From the NCBI GenBank assembly GCA_964020975.1, contig OZ026625.1, positions 13,331,917-13,395,916 on the forward strand: a stretch of DNA of 64,000 bases, read 5' to 3'. Made by a program: the position numbers and the translations under genes. Positions 44,756 through 56,319 of the stretch are shown one piece after another. Origin of the DNA: Hermodice carunculata (lineage: Eukaryota > Annelida > Polychaeta > Eunicida > Amphinomidae). Within the stretch, counting starts at the first letter, position 1; each line of letters opens with the position of its first letter. Under the pieces are notes generated by a model. That model saw nothing but the letters and a program-made list of their open reading frames with translations. It was not told the DNA's origin and did not search any database.

Positions 44756-44759
44756 GAAA

Positions 44760-44819
<60 letters not shown>

Positions 44820-44842
44820 ATAAGAAAGAAAGAAAAAGAAAA
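44756..44842. repeat. (GAAA)n microsatellite
   Basis: About 85 bases of GAAA units with one interruption. Confidence 0.95.
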
Positions 44843-45784
44843 CAAAAAAGTGTGTGTTGACACACACACTTTAAACACTTTAAATATATGTGGAAAGTGT
44901 GTGTCATGGAATTATTGTAAAGTCCGATTTCATAGGTAACAATATCTCGACTTGTGTACCAGACATATTAAGCAATTTGCCCGAGTACTCACCAGAGCTT
45001 TCTAATGTCTACTTAATATTTATTTGCACTAAAGGTTAATCTATAGGTAGGTGATTTTGCATGAAAAAAATAAATAAATGACCGATTTGCTCTAAAGCAT
45101 TTTTCTTTTATTGTTCCCGTCTGACTTTTCTGTTCATAACTCTATTATAATCTCTTGAGTGTGCACATCTTACGAAATGTGTCAGTTTATTTTGGACCGA
45201 AAAATCTCAGAAGCCCGTGAAACGCAGAACTGAAATTTTAAGTCAGCGTCAAACCATTGTGCACAAGGGCTGTCGTAGCTGGGTCTGCTTGAATGTCTCA
45301 TTTTTTGGCGGTGCTCATTTGGAACCTGATGTGTTCATATTGACCGAGCGCCTGTGCAGAAAACTAACATACTCGGCGTAAATACTTTTAAGGTATCATA
45401 TACATTTCTTTTCAACTATCTCAAATTAAACTTCAGATATCCTAAATTAAATTCGAGATAGCTTTTCACACTGCTTCATCAAACATATCTTGAATATAAT
45501 CTCACCCCCATGTTTTAGATGTTCACAAAAAGATTCAATAATATCACATTGTTTACTGAATTAGGAGTATACCCTCTGGCACAAAGGTTTAGTGAGAATT
45601 AGTAAAGATTAATGACGAATTTTAGATTTAGAAACTGATAGCTGTATACCTGTTTTGTTTGCAGTTTTTACTTTGTAAAAAGTATGCTATTCATTAGCCT
45701 TTACAAAATGTGGAAAATGTCGGGTCATTCATCCACGTTTTCCTAACAATTTTAAAAAATAATCAAAGGGAATTTTTTCTTCAG
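44843..45784. other. Stretch with no recognised gene
   Basis: AT-rich, no coding region or repeat recognised. Confidence 0.55.
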
Positions 45785-45864
45785 TGGAAAGATTTCATAT
45801 AAGAGATTACGGAAGCCTAATGAGTCATTAGGCTTCCGTAATCGTTCATCATGAAATCTTTCCA
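45785..45864. repeat. Perfect two-arm hairpin
   Basis: Inner arms GATTACGGAAGCCTAATGA (45805-45823) and its exact complement (45825-45843) flank a single G. Outer arms TGGAAAGATTTCAT (45785-45798) and ATGAAATCTTTCCA (45851-45864) are also exact complements, with 6- and 7-base bulges between. 66 of 80 bases pair. Perfect arms point to a recent foldback insertion or a selected structure. Confidence 0.9.
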
Positions 45865-45969
45865 CATACATGTAGGGCCTACGTTCAAGATAAGTTTTAT
45901 TTCATTTGTATACTTATCTAATATTGGAAATTGAGATTTGAAAGTTTTACTCTTTTTTTCTTTTTTTTT

Positions 45970-46065
45970 CTGCCAGTATCGGGTATCCGGGGACTTTTCA
46001 ATCCCATAGCGGATACTGCAAAATAGGCCCGATACGACCCGATACCCGATACCAATACTGGGCTA
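45970..46065. repeat. GATACCCGATAC-rich segment, possible hAT-type end
   Basis: Contains CAGTATCGGGTATCCGGGG, then CGATACGACCCGATACCCGATACC in short overlapping copies, ending CTATCCCTA. Repeated GGTATCGGG next to a CTA/TAG edge is seen at ends of some hAT-type elements. Only one end is visible, so the call is tentative. Confidence 0.3.
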
Positions 46066-46464
46066 TCCCTACTTCCGACACGGCTACCAATATTACCTTG
46101 GAAAACTCCACATTAACGAGGTTTTTCTCCTAATAACGAGATTCTAAAAGTAGAAATTACATTTTTTTCTCGTAATAACGACTTTTTAATATTTTGTCTA
46201 TTTACAAATGTCATTTGTACAACTGTGTGGTTCAGGCCTCTATGTGTAGAAAGAATACCATATGCTATTTGTATTGCGACGTAATCAATAAAGGCTATTC
46301 CTGTACTATCATTCAGTGTAAGAGATTTCTTATATTTATTTTCTTGAATTTATTTCAAAAGATCATATTTTTTCCAAGAATTTTTATACGAATGTTGGCC
46401 TATCTTCATGTTTGCTTGTACTGTAAGGTGTGGGGTGGGGGCATACCCTATTTTCCGGGCGCAC

Positions 46465-46620
46465 TGACGCCTTTTTTCGGAATATTGAACCTTAGGAACA
46501 ATGAACCTTCGGAATAATGGACCTTCACCTTCGGAACATCTGCCAGTTTTCGGAACTGTGGACCTTCGGAACAGTGACCCTTCGGAACACTGGACCTTCG
46601 GAATACCAAGCCGTCACCTG
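46465..46620 (-). repeat. TTCCGAAGG minisatellite, copy 2 (inverted)
   Basis: About eight units of CTTCGGAACANTGGAC, the reverse complement type of the 39735-39905 array. The outer neighbour is DIRS-like relic C. Confidence 0.8.
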
Positions 46621-46629
46621 AAAGAAAAG

Positions 46630-47210
46630 GTATGGGGGTACGTTGACGCGTCCTCCAAAGAAAACCCCTGACAGGACAGCGCAAGAGCCCCACGACGGAG
46701 GGGAACCCTAAGACAGTGCGATGTGGCATACAAGAGTCTGGAGCTCTGAGGCTTCCCCTTCTCTGACCATCTACTCCTCCAGTGCCACCACAGCTTGGAT
46801 CTTAAACCAGCACTGAGTCAGAGCTCTGATATGGTCAAACTCTCGTGGCAGAACAAGTGGGACATCCATGGGTGCGGAATGGACACATCCGAAAACAGAA
46901 GCTCATCCTGTGCCACGGTGTTGAGATCCAAAGTATAAGGACTCATGTGGGGAGCGCTGAGACCCAAAGACTCGTCAAACAACAAATCGTTTGCGGCTAT
47001 GGGTCAACTGCCTGTGACAGCAGGGGATGTCACCATGCCAGGTGTAGGCGTAGCAAGAACTTCCGCGGAAGACCTCACAACCTCAAATGCCGCCTCGGTC
47101 TGCTCATGGATCTCAAGTTATCAAGTGAACAGGAAATTTCAGGTCAGTTGTCCTGTGTCCTTGGCAATGAGGCAAGGTCCAAAAAGCACTGGCACGTGAC
47201 CACCGGCACA
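46630..47210 (-). mobile_element. DIRS-like relic C (gag fragment)
   Basis: A short fossil of the same lineage as relics A and B. 46665-46790 matches 39040-39180 (GGAGGGGAA, then ACAGTGCGATGTGGCA/ACGGTGCGCTGTCGCA, then CCCCTTCTCTGACCA). 46940-47000 matches about 7375-7430 in relic A (CCCAAAG, CTCGTCAAACA). Only gag-region sequence is visible. Broken and truncated. Confidence 0.55.
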
Positions 47211-47348
47211 AAATAGCTAAACACTTATCAAAGGTACATCTCTAACAAGTTTGACACAAATCTGGCCAAAATTATTTAAGTTCTAACCATTATAAGAATT
47301 TCGCATGATAAACTTTCATATGGAAATGTTCTCGCAGATTTTCCACAA

Positions 47349-47396
47349 AAAAATAAAATAAAATAAATAAATAAAATAAATAAATAAATAAATTAA

Positions 47397-47471
<75 letters not shown>

Positions 47472-47472
47472 A
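47349..47472. repeat. (AAAT)n microsatellite
   Basis: About 120 bases of AAAT repeats, replacing the poly-A tract that sits here in sister repeat units. Confidence 0.95.
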
Positions 47473-48611
47473 AATCATAAAAAAAATCCAAAAATCACTG
47501 TAGCGTGACCATTTGAACAAACTTGAATGAGACCAACCCACATTGCAATCAAATTATACGTCAATCTTGCTGACGGTTTCGGAGAAGTTGAAAATGTGAA
47601 TAAGCATTAGAATGCCCATTGACTTACATTGTAACCAATAGGAAAGGTGCATTTACTGTTAAGTACGCGAATTAGAAAAAAACTTGTTTAAAGAGGGCTG
47701 TTTGAACAGCCCATGCTCAGCTGACCTAGACATTTTTTACACTTGATGTTCTGTGAACTTCAGACAGGACAAAATAGGTAGACACTTGTCAAAGGTACAT
47801 CCCTACCAAGTTTCAAACAAATCTGGCAACATTATTGCAGTTATAACCATTATAAGAAATTCCCATGTTAAACTTTCCTGTTAAAACATTTTCAAAAAAA
47901 AAATCCCACAAAAAAAGATAACAATAAAATAAATAAAAAAATCTTAAATCACTGGAACATGAGCATTTGTACAAACGTAGAGATACACCCAAGGTACACT
48001 GCCACCAAAAGTGAAGTCAATCTCACTGACAGTTTCTTCGGAGAAGTCCATTACAAAATCACCTGTTTCAACTTTACAGGCATGGTAGCCTTACAAAAAT
48101 AGGTCAAGGTCACTTAAATATTATACACGATTGGACATTGTCTATATACCCAATAAATTTGGCAAGTCTAATCCAATTACTTTTCAAGATACAGCATTTC
48201 ATATCTTAAAATACATTATGGCTCATAATTAGTCAAATTATAGGTGGCGCCACTAGTATCATTAGCAACTTAGACTTTGACCTCCCCCACAATCCCATCA
48301 AATTTGGTGAAGATCTGCCTAAAATCAAAGATGCTAGGGTGTTCACAAGACTTTCATATTTTGACCCCTTTATTGCATAATATTGTAGGTGGCGCCATAA
48401 ATATCGAAATAACCTAAATTTTTTATACCCCCTACAAGTCCTGTAAGTTATATTGGGCTTACTTCAAAACTGTGGACCATACTTCGACCCTCCCACAAGG
48501 AACATATCCACCAAGTTTTAGTTTAATCTTAGTCATGGTTCTGGAAAAGGCCAAAATAGCAATAACACAGAATACAAGAGGACTGTGACAGTCCTGTGCT
48601 CAGCTGGCATG

Positions 48612-48612
48612 T

Positions 48613-48668
<56 letters not shown>

Positions 48669-48729
48669 TATATATATATATATATATATACATACACAAT
48701 GTATATATATGTGTATATAAATGTATATA

Positions 48730-48813
<84 letters not shown>
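48612..48813. repeat. Compound (AT)n/(GTAT)n microsatellite
   Basis: About 200 bases of AT with ACAATGTATA and GTGTAT interruptions. It yields artefactual Tyr-Ile frames. Confidence 0.95.
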
Positions 48814-48814
<1 letters not shown>

Positions 48815-49039
48815 GGAATCCACAGCAGTGCCACCTAGTGAACAACTTTGTTTGACCCTTCCACAAGAAACGGATCCACCTAGTTTCAGCTTAATCTGAG
48901 AAATGGTTCTGGAGAAGTCACAAATAACAAAAACACACAAAAAATAAAAAAATAGAGAAAAATTACAGTGCCACCTAGAGATCTTTTGAGGTTTGCCCCA
49001 AAAAAGAACCTGATAAATTTAAGTAATTTACATATTTAT

Positions 49040-49232
49040 TAATAATACTTACCTATACAGTACTACATGGGTAATTGTCCAAGAGGACAAGCCTCTCCAA
49101 TAATACCAACAGAATTAAATTCCTGGTCCACCTGGTTCATGGTACGATGCACCACAGCACCACCTATAAGCGGTCTCGGTGTTACAAAGCCTCTGTCACA
49201 TACTCCAGTTCAATCTTTTGGCAGTCTATACT
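49040..49232. repeat. DIRS 1 left inverted terminal repeat
   Basis: The + strand here, from CTATACAGTACTACATGGGT to ACTCCAGTTCA, is the reverse complement of 55690-55885. The first ~145 bases are about 94% alike; the inner part is weaker. Confidence 0.9.
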
Positions 49233-49284
49233 CCAAGAATGACTATTGCGGGGAAGGAAGGGTGGGCTTCAAATGTAGTGTACA

Positions 49285-49375
49285 GGTAAGTATTATTAAT
49301 AAATATGTAAAGTACTTAAATTTATCAGATTTATGGCATAATACATACCTATACACTACTACATTGGTAGAGATA
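49285..49375. repeat. DIRS 1 internal complementary region
   Basis: The first half (GTAAGTATTATTAATAAATA to about 49330) is the reverse complement of the left edge at 49011-49055. The second half (ATGGCATAATACATACC to about 49375) is the reverse complement of the right edge at 55860-55892. In DIRS elements this region is used to restore the ends during reverse transcription into a circle. Confidence 0.85.
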
Positions 49376-49707
49376 CCACCAGAACCAGACGGTGGGAGTC
49401 ATTCTGACCTAGAGACCAAAGGTCTATAAAAGGTAGATCAGAAATTTAAAAAACTCACAATAACTCTCTCCCAAAGACGCCTTGCTATAACAGCAAGGGA
49501 GGGATGCAAAATCCCTAAAGGAATCATCCATATGTCTGAGACGGATGTCCTTCCCACTAAACCGAGGAAAAAGAAAACAAGTTGTCTTACCATGAACAGC
49601 ACCAGTTAAGACCCATGTCAAAACTGGGCTGACCCGGATATCATTAATAAGGAAAAAAAGAGTGGACAGCACTCATCCTGTACACATAGAAGGAGTAGGT
49701 TGATCTG

Positions 49708-50713
49708 TCAAAGCAAGCAGATCACCCTCGATACAGGAGATATCTCGGAGGTAGAAATCTGAAAATGGGAGTGCCAACGGCAGGCTACCATGATGTCTTG
49801 AAAGGAGACTTGTTTGAGGGCATCCCATGACGACACAATGGCCCGAACTTCATGAGCTCTGATTTGAAGCACTTTCTTCAACTCAGGAGCTTTCTCCGCC
49901 ACTGCATAAGCTGCTTTGATAGCCTTAGTGATCCAACTAGAAATAGTATTGACATGGATCTTGTCTTTCTTAGGCTTAAGGGGAAGGAACAGAGGCTGAG
50001 GTTCGCTTCTCCCCTTTGATCTGCTGGATTTTACCCTGTGTAAGTAGTACTTCAAAGCACGAACAGGGCACAGTAGCTGATCAGGATCCTTACGATCCAT
50101 ATCTGCGGAAAGGGCCTAGATTGTGAAGCCCGTAAAAGCCGTAAGAGGCTTATCTGGTTGATGAGTCTTCCCCATAAAGAATGGATTGAGTTTAAGACAC
50201 ACCAGACTCCCATTGTGAGACCATCTGATCTTGAAAAAATCCAAGGCATGAATCTCACTTCTTCTTTCTCCCGAAGCAAGGGCCAACAAGAAGACAGTCT
50301 TATGGGTTAAAGTGCTAAGAGGCACCTTCTCCATATTTTTCCTTTCAAAAGGATATGACTGAAGGCCCCGAAGGACTATCGACAGGTCCCACTGAGGATA
50401 CATTCCTCCTGACTGGTCTTTCGCGAACAAAGCTCTTGATCAGTCTCGAAAGGACCGCACTGGATCCAATCCTGCGGCCCAACATGTCTAAGGAGGATGA
50501 AATAGTGGACCTTTATCCAGCTATTGTGCGAACCTGTAAGCGGTTTTCAACGAACAGCTTACTAAGGAAGTCAGCAATCTGACTCACCAAAGCATGCCAA
50601 GGATCAATCTCAGGCTTTTGATCCCTGCACCAATCTTCGAACCCCGCCCACTTAGAATCATAATTCTTTAAAGAAGTGGACCGAAGTTTCCCTCTCACGA
50701 CTCTCGCTGCCAC
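49708..50713 (-). mobile_element. DIRS 1 tyrosine recombinase part
   Basis: Minus-strand frames with the N-terminal core-binding part (SLKNYDSKWAGFEDWC, about 50513-50713), the catalytic region with LALASGERRSEIHALD (about 50116-50430) and the C-terminal HEVRA region (49708-50100). It aligns in order with the uninterrupted recombinase of DIRS 2. Broken. Confidence 0.85.
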
Positions 50714-51576
50714 TTGGTGAGAAAGTCCGGCATCTGCAAGGCTCTTCGTGACAGTCTCCAGGCATGAAGATGAAGCACGCCTGGATTTTCATGGAACATG
50801 TTTGAGGCCGGTTGACGTAACAGTGTTGCCCAGTCGGGCAGTGCCCTGGGAGGTTCCAGGCTGAGGCTCAACAGATCCACTGCCCACGGCCTCAGGGGCC
50901 ACCAAGGGGCCACTAAAATCACTTCTACTTCCTCCTCCCATATCTTGCGTAACACCTTCTGAAGGAGAGGTGTCGGAGGATAAGCATATGCCCACATCCC
51001 CGACCAACTGATGGACAGGGCGTCGGTCACCCAAGCTGCTGGGTCTTGGAAAGGAAACACATAAACCGGGCATTTGTAATTTTCGCTTGTCACAAAGAGG
51101 TCGATGTGAGGAGCACCGCAAGGGGTCCACATCGCCTTGACTACCAACGGGTGGAGCGACCACTTGTTGTTGATCACCTGGTGTCTGCGAGAAAGTCTGT
51201 CCGCCCTCACATTGAGGGCTCCCGCAATGTGAGCACACCGAATCGTTACTTGGTGCTCGTTGCACCAATTGAACAGTTGGAAAGTTAGAGCAAGAAAGTC
51301 GGCTGACCTGGTGCCCCCCTGCTTGTTCACGTACGCAATGGCAGTGCGATTGTCCGACTTTATGAGCACCTGCTTGCCTTGAACCACTTCCCAAAAGTGT
51401 ATCAACGACAAGCGGATGGCCTCCAATTCCAGCCAATTGATCGGACAACTTAATAGTTGCCGAGGCCAAATGCCTGATGCTCTCCTCAAGAGTGTACGAC
51501 TCCCCCACCCATGAAGGGACGCATCTGTAAAGATCACCAGATCTTCTTTGAAGGGATGCAAGGACTGTCCTTTCAT
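50695..51576 (-). mobile_element. DIRS 1 RNase H and methyltransferase-like part
   Basis: A 293-codon frame. VIFTDASLHGWGS, INWLELEAIRLSL and IKSDNRTAIAYVNKQGG are the RNase H motifs, then IAGALNVRADRLSRRH. HIDLFVTSENYKCPVYVFPF and DALSISWSGMWAYAYPPTPL form the methyltransferase-like region of DIRS elements, followed by VILVAPWWPLRPW. Confidence 0.9.
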
Positions 51577-51593
51577 ATACTATCCCTGCTCCT

Positions 51594-52534
51594 CTACCAT
51601 CTGAGAGACCGTTTCACTTCTGGAGAAACCGGGAGCATCTGATATTGGGAATGTTGATCCCATTGTTGCAGGAATGCCTGCTGAAGGACTCTCCTGTGGA
51701 GCCGACCTTGAGGTACTTGGAAGTCCAATGACTTCAATGTCCCTATTAAGCTTCTCGAAGCCTTGGTCGGCATGACCGGCAGGTTGAGGAATAGGATTAA
51801 AATCCTTTGCAGCCTGCAGAACCTGTCTTCCGAAGGGAAGCAAGTGAAGGTCTCCGTCTGATATCTCGTCCCTAGAAAGACAAACTCCTGGGACGGATCC
51901 AACATGGATTTGGGATAATTCACTATCAATCCCAAGTCCATACAAAGCATCAGGACCAAAGCAGAGTCCTGACATAGGATCGACTGCTTCAACGCTCTCA
52001 ACAGCCAGTCGTCCAGGTATATATGAAGATTTACGCCTCTGCAGTGAGCATAATTTGCCACTACTCCCATTACTCTGGTGAAAACCAGGGGCGACGGAGC
52101 TAACCCGAAAGGGGGGGGGCCCAAAACTGGTAAGTCACTCCGTTTACCATGAAACAGAGGTATTTGCGCGATCTCTGTGCAATCGCTATGTGGAAGTAGG
52201 CGTCTTTGAGATCGATCGACGTGGCCCAATCGCCTTGTCTCATCGATGCTGCTATGGAGGCTGGCGTCTCCATCTTGAATTTGCTGACCACCAGATATTG
52301 GTTCAATTTTTTTAGATCGATGACGGGTCTCCACCTGCCATCTCTCTTTGGCACCAGAAATAGCCGACTGTTTGGGTTGGCTACTACTTCCACGGCTTTT
52401 TTGTCCAGCAACTTGACCACTGCCTCTTGAAGGTGTGTAGCAAGTGAGGGATCGCCTTGATGTTGTAATGACACGGGGCAATCTGACAATCGGGGGGGGG
52501 CTCTCCATCTATGAAAGAAAGAGCGTACCCTCAC
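51594..52534 (-). mobile_element. DIRS 1 reverse transcriptase part
   Basis: Overlapping frames. FLVPKRDGRWRPVIDLKKLN and TSIDLKDAYFHIAI (fingers, motif A) lie at 52100-52534. LHIYLDDWLLRAL (the YxDD-like catalytic motif), DLGLIVNYPKSML and FVFLGTRYQTETFTCFP lie at 51594-52508. Confidence 0.9.
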
Positions 52535-52597
52535 TCACCACGCTTAAAATATAAGGGTTGCTGGTATACTGGTGCCATCTGTGGGCGAAGTCATGAG

Positions 52598-55483
52598 TCA
52601 CCGCCCGACCAGAGATGACTCTGACACCTGGGACTGGCAAAGCCTGTCAGTCCCTAGCAGCTGATTGAGCTGGGCGAGTGGACTGGCCTCCGCCATGTCC
52701 ACCACCTCTACCGCCATGTCCTTGTCCTGCGCGCCCGCCTTGGGGCCGGAAGGAACCACCACCACCTCCTTTGCGTGTCTTATGTTTACCTCTGCCACCG
52801 CCTTTAAAAAGTTTTTCTGGCCAGTGGGGGCATATTTTGGGGCCGACGCCTGTGGAACTAGCACTTCGTTAGTTCGCATAGCCAACTCGTCCCGGTGGTC
52901 ATTTGCCACTTCCTGTAGGTTATCATCCTCAAACAGGAAGTAGGAATTAGGATCTAGCGGTGAGGAATACAGCCTATTGCGCAGCCTGTCACTGAAGACT
53001 GTATTCCTCAAGTGTTCCGCTCTCTGGAGCAAAGTGAGGTTGGCCTCATGGCGAATGGAACTCTCCATCGCCGCCCGCAGAGAATCTGCACTTGAGGCCT
53101 CTAGTTGCGTGACGTGAGATACTATCTGTCGCACCGTCGGAGGGAGGTCTGTGCATTTAGCTAACCTGGCCATCATGCCTGACACTGTGACTGCTTCGAT
53201 GTCCGAGGCCGAAAGGGCCTGGACCGTCACCCTTGTGTCCTTAATAAGGCCTTTAAGGACTTGGTCTCTCACATAGACCCCCAGGCTTGACTCTTTCTTG
53301 TCCTTGTCCTGGTAGTATTGCCCAAACTTGGGCTGGACTTCCCGTGGCTCTGAATCCCACACGTTTTTCGGAACATTAAGGCTCCTTGGCAGTGCAGAAC
53401 TGTCTTTAGACACCAGATTTGTAGAAGTAATCTGGGTCGCAAACAGCTTTCCAGCTAAACCCTTGGTTTGCTCTTTCATTTGTTCCGCCACATAGGCACT
53501 AAAGGGAAGAATCATCTTGTCTTCATGCCTCGACGTGTAACACATGGGCATAGGCTTGGGAGCGTTAAGCTACTTTGGAGTGCCTAGCGCATTGCGCTGG
53601 AAGTGATCCACCACCAAACCTACATTTTGGGCAAAGGAGCGACGTGGCAGTTCCGCAGGACCCCTGGGTCTGACTTCAGAGATCTATCCCGATCGCCTCT
53701 CCTACCCGCGGCCTACTGCAAGACCCGTGTGAGGTGTTCCAACAAGTCTTTGGTGGTTTCACCGGAAGGAAAACGCTCAGACTCGAGTCGAGAGTACCGC
53801 CATGTCTTGGTGTCCTCTTCCTCATCTTCTTCCTCCCCTAAGTCAGAAGACTCCAGAAGTGAGGGCCCATCAGACAGTTGGCTCGTTGTAAGGGCCTCAT
53901 CCATTAGAATGGACTCCTGGGCCTGCTGTGAACCATCACAGGAGGCACCAGCTTCCGGTTCCTCTGGGTCCAGGTCCATGTCGTCCTCGGAAGGCTGGAC
54001 CAGGGCCGGGGGCCCGGATCAGGTGGGATTGGCAGCTGGCGGGCTCATGCTTTTCTCAGCTGCAGGTTGAAGCTCTGCTGCCCCCGGGGCAGGTGCCTCG
54101 GGTAACACAGGCTGCCCGGACCGCTTCAAGACAATACAAGGGGTTGCCGTAGGCAACGCACCGTGCGGGGTCTCCACAACCTCATCATCATATGAGAGGA
54201 CGGGCCTGTCGTCCACCATCTTGGAGACAACTACCTTAGACTTTGGCCCAAACCTGAGGCGTAAGTCAGCAGGGTCCAACCGTGACTGTGTCAGAGGGTT
54301 GTCCCATACCATGTTGGCCGGGGGTGGACCTACCACCACACTGGCCACCTTAGGTCTATCCACTGATTCCTCATGAAGGGAACTGCCCGGTTTTCCACTC
54401 CTGTCAGAGGACCGGGGGGACTTGGACTTATCCGAGCGCCGGTGCTTCCTGTGCTTCTTGTGTTTCTTATGCCGGCTCCTGCCACGGTCCAGGGACCGTG
54501 GGGTTGGACTACTGGACCTATGCTGGTTCCTGCCACGGTCCGGGGACCATGGGCTCGGACTACGGGACCCATGCTTCTGTGAGCTGGTCCCTGGTACCTG
54601 GGACCTCATACCTGCCACCCGGGTCGGGTCCGATGAAGCGGTAACGGTGCCACCTCCAGAAGGGGCGGTCCGGGTCCAAGTCTGCCTCTCTGGTTACAAT
54701 GGCCGTAGGGGCCACACCAGTCATGAAGTGGGGCAACTTTCCCTGCAGCATCGTGAGCATAACAAGCTCCATTTGCTGCTTCATAATAGCCTTTATGGTA
54801 TCTGCGGTGATTAGCGATACCCCAGCTGGGGTTAGATCTGTGTGGGACGCAGTATGGCTGGGCCCAGACACAGTCCGGTCCAAGTTAACGGTCGGGTCTA
54901 CACTCTTGTGCAACGCGGTCCGGTCCATGCTAGCGGTCCAGTCCACACTGGTGTGAGGTACTGCTCCAGCAGGAGACAGTCCGGTCCGGGCCACGCCTGG
55001 TCCCCTAGCACTGGCACCCGCTATTGTGGTGTGCCCAACACCCGTATGGAAGGATGGAGCCAGAGCCCCTAAAGTAAATGGCACTAACCTTGCAGGTGAC
55101 CCGATGGGCTGGACCGCTGCCGGTGCCTGCTGTGCAGTCCGGGGCTGTACGGTCCGAGGCTCCCACACCATAGCCTGATGTTCATCTGTACAGGTCCCTG
55201 CAGCGGCTCGCAAAGCCCTCTTCTGTGCTGACTTCTGTTCCAACCGGTCCACTGCCTGCCACCTGTTTTCTGGACACGAAGCACAGATATTGCAGGGTGA
55301 GACTCTGGAACATTTAATCCCACGGAGTCTGGCCATACAAAGCCGGCACTCGGGGTGATCATCCCAGGAAGCCATGAAATGCTTCTTGCCGTCCATCCTA
55401 TAATGTCTTGTGGACTGCTCCGACACCATTAATATTCCTGGGAGATGGAGTTGTGCATGCACCTGACCTACAACGCGGTCCAC
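52598..55483 (-). mobile_element. DIRS 1 gag part
   Basis: Three minus-strand frames (52598-53551, 54019-54618, 54560-55483). The N-terminal one has a Cys-rich stretch (CRLCMARLRGIKC, CNICASCPEN), equivalent to CRKC...CQHC in DIRS 2. The middle is rich in Arg and Ser (RSRHKKHKKHRKHRRS). The C-terminal part has the helical segment ESSIRHEANLTLLQRAEHL shared by all DIRS-like copies in the window. Confidence 0.8.
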
Positions 55484-55689
55484 GCATAATTACAGTATAA
55501 TGGCGGCCAACCGCTCTATCGAGGATCAAGACCTCAGCTCACTTACATGAAAACTAGTGAGACTTGCAAAACAACTTCACAGTTTAATGTTCAGAAGGCT
55601 GAACTTAGCCAAACCGCAAACGCAGAAGGGATAACGCTGCTTACGAAAGCAACACAAGAGACTATCTCTTGAGTTGATAAAATCAACTA

Positions 55690-55885
55690 AAATGGCGAAT
55701 GGCAAAAGAGATGAACTGGAGTACCTGACCGAGGCTACGTAACACCGACACCGCTTATAGGTGGCGCTGCGGTGCATCGTGCCATGAACCAGGTGGACCA
55801 GAAATTTAATTCTGTTGGTATTATTGGAGAGGCTTGTCCTTTCGGACAATTACCCATGTAGTAGTGTATAGGTATGTATTATGCC
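55690..55885. repeat. DIRS 1 right inverted terminal repeat
   Basis: Inverted partner of 49040-49232. It holds the 5' end of the minus-strand element, so it should carry the promoter. Confidence 0.9.
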
Positions 55886-55949
55886 ATAAATATAATAATT
55901 CATAAAAAAAATTCTTCCAGATGAATTACATTGGTCTGTGTTAAAATAA

Positions 55950-56215
55950 GTTTGATACATTACCAGACAATTTTTGTTCTGAATAAGCTCAATAAGAGTA
56001 TTATAAGTCGGGGGCAATTGTTCTAAATGTGACAGAGATGCATGTGTCCTTTTTTCTTCTTTTTAAAGTTTCTTCATAACTATGCTTGTGCCAGATGCCC
56101 ATGATCGTGGCATGGTGCATCGTAGTCGTCAATAAACTTTGTGTTCATGATGATGATCATGATTACAATGCACTTTACTTTACACCTATTTATACTATTA
56201 CTTACCTGGGTTACA
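55950..56215 (+). repeat. Interspersed repeat, copy 2
   Basis: Homologue of 38455-38740 (see there). Begins about 60 bases beyond the right end of DIRS 1. Confidence 0.6.
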
Positions 56216-56319
56216 CTAGCCCAAAAAGGGACAAAAACAAGGTATAAATTTGTTAAGGATATGATTCAAATAAACCAGATCTTTTCATTTTAGAAAGTTG
56301 CCTTGATAAACATGATATA

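Larger units (their letters stand above)
47215..49000 (-). repeat. Opposite-strand copy of the 8.4-10.3 kb repeat family
   Basis: Reverse-complement homologue of the 8440-10330 array. AAGGTACATCTCTAACAAGTT at 47231 and AAGGTACATCCCTACCAAG at 47799 correspond to CAAACTTGGTGGGGATGTACC; the TTCTGGAGAAG-type segments near 48040, 48540 and 48905 correspond to CTTCTGCAGAACC. Units here are less regular than on the left. Two microsatellites interrupt it. The segment 48120-48500 (ATAGGTGGCGCCACTAGTATC and neighbours) matches 56320-56700. Confidence 0.75.
49011..55892 (-). mobile_element. DIRS-like retroelement 1 (about 6.9 kb)
   Basis: A nearly full-length DIRS-like YR retroelement fossil on the minus strand. 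It has inverted terminal repeats, an internal complementary region near its 3' end (49285-49375), a gag part, reverse transcriptase, RNase H, a methyltransferase-like part and a tyrosine recombinase. The internal complementary region pairs with both outer ends, the hallmark of DIRS. The inverted repeats differ at about 8 of 133 aligned positions by hand count (about 94% alike), so it is moderately old. It is broken, with roughly five to eight interruptions. It landed within sequence related to the 47-49 kb repeat family, which resumes at 56.3 kb. Confidence 0.9.

Noticed and set aside
44604-44878. Frames with SFFLSFFLSFF repeats
   Set aside because: Translated GAAA microsatellite on the minus strand.
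45970-46065. Complete hAT transposon
   Set aside because: Only one candidate end is visible and no transposase similarity lies nearby; kept only as a low-confidence repeat.
48529-48940. Tyr-Ile repeat frames on both strands
   Set aside because: Translated AT microsatellite.
53603-54814. Plus-strand Ser- or Pro-rich frames opposite DIRS 1 gag
   Set aside because: Antisense shadows with no recognisable motif.
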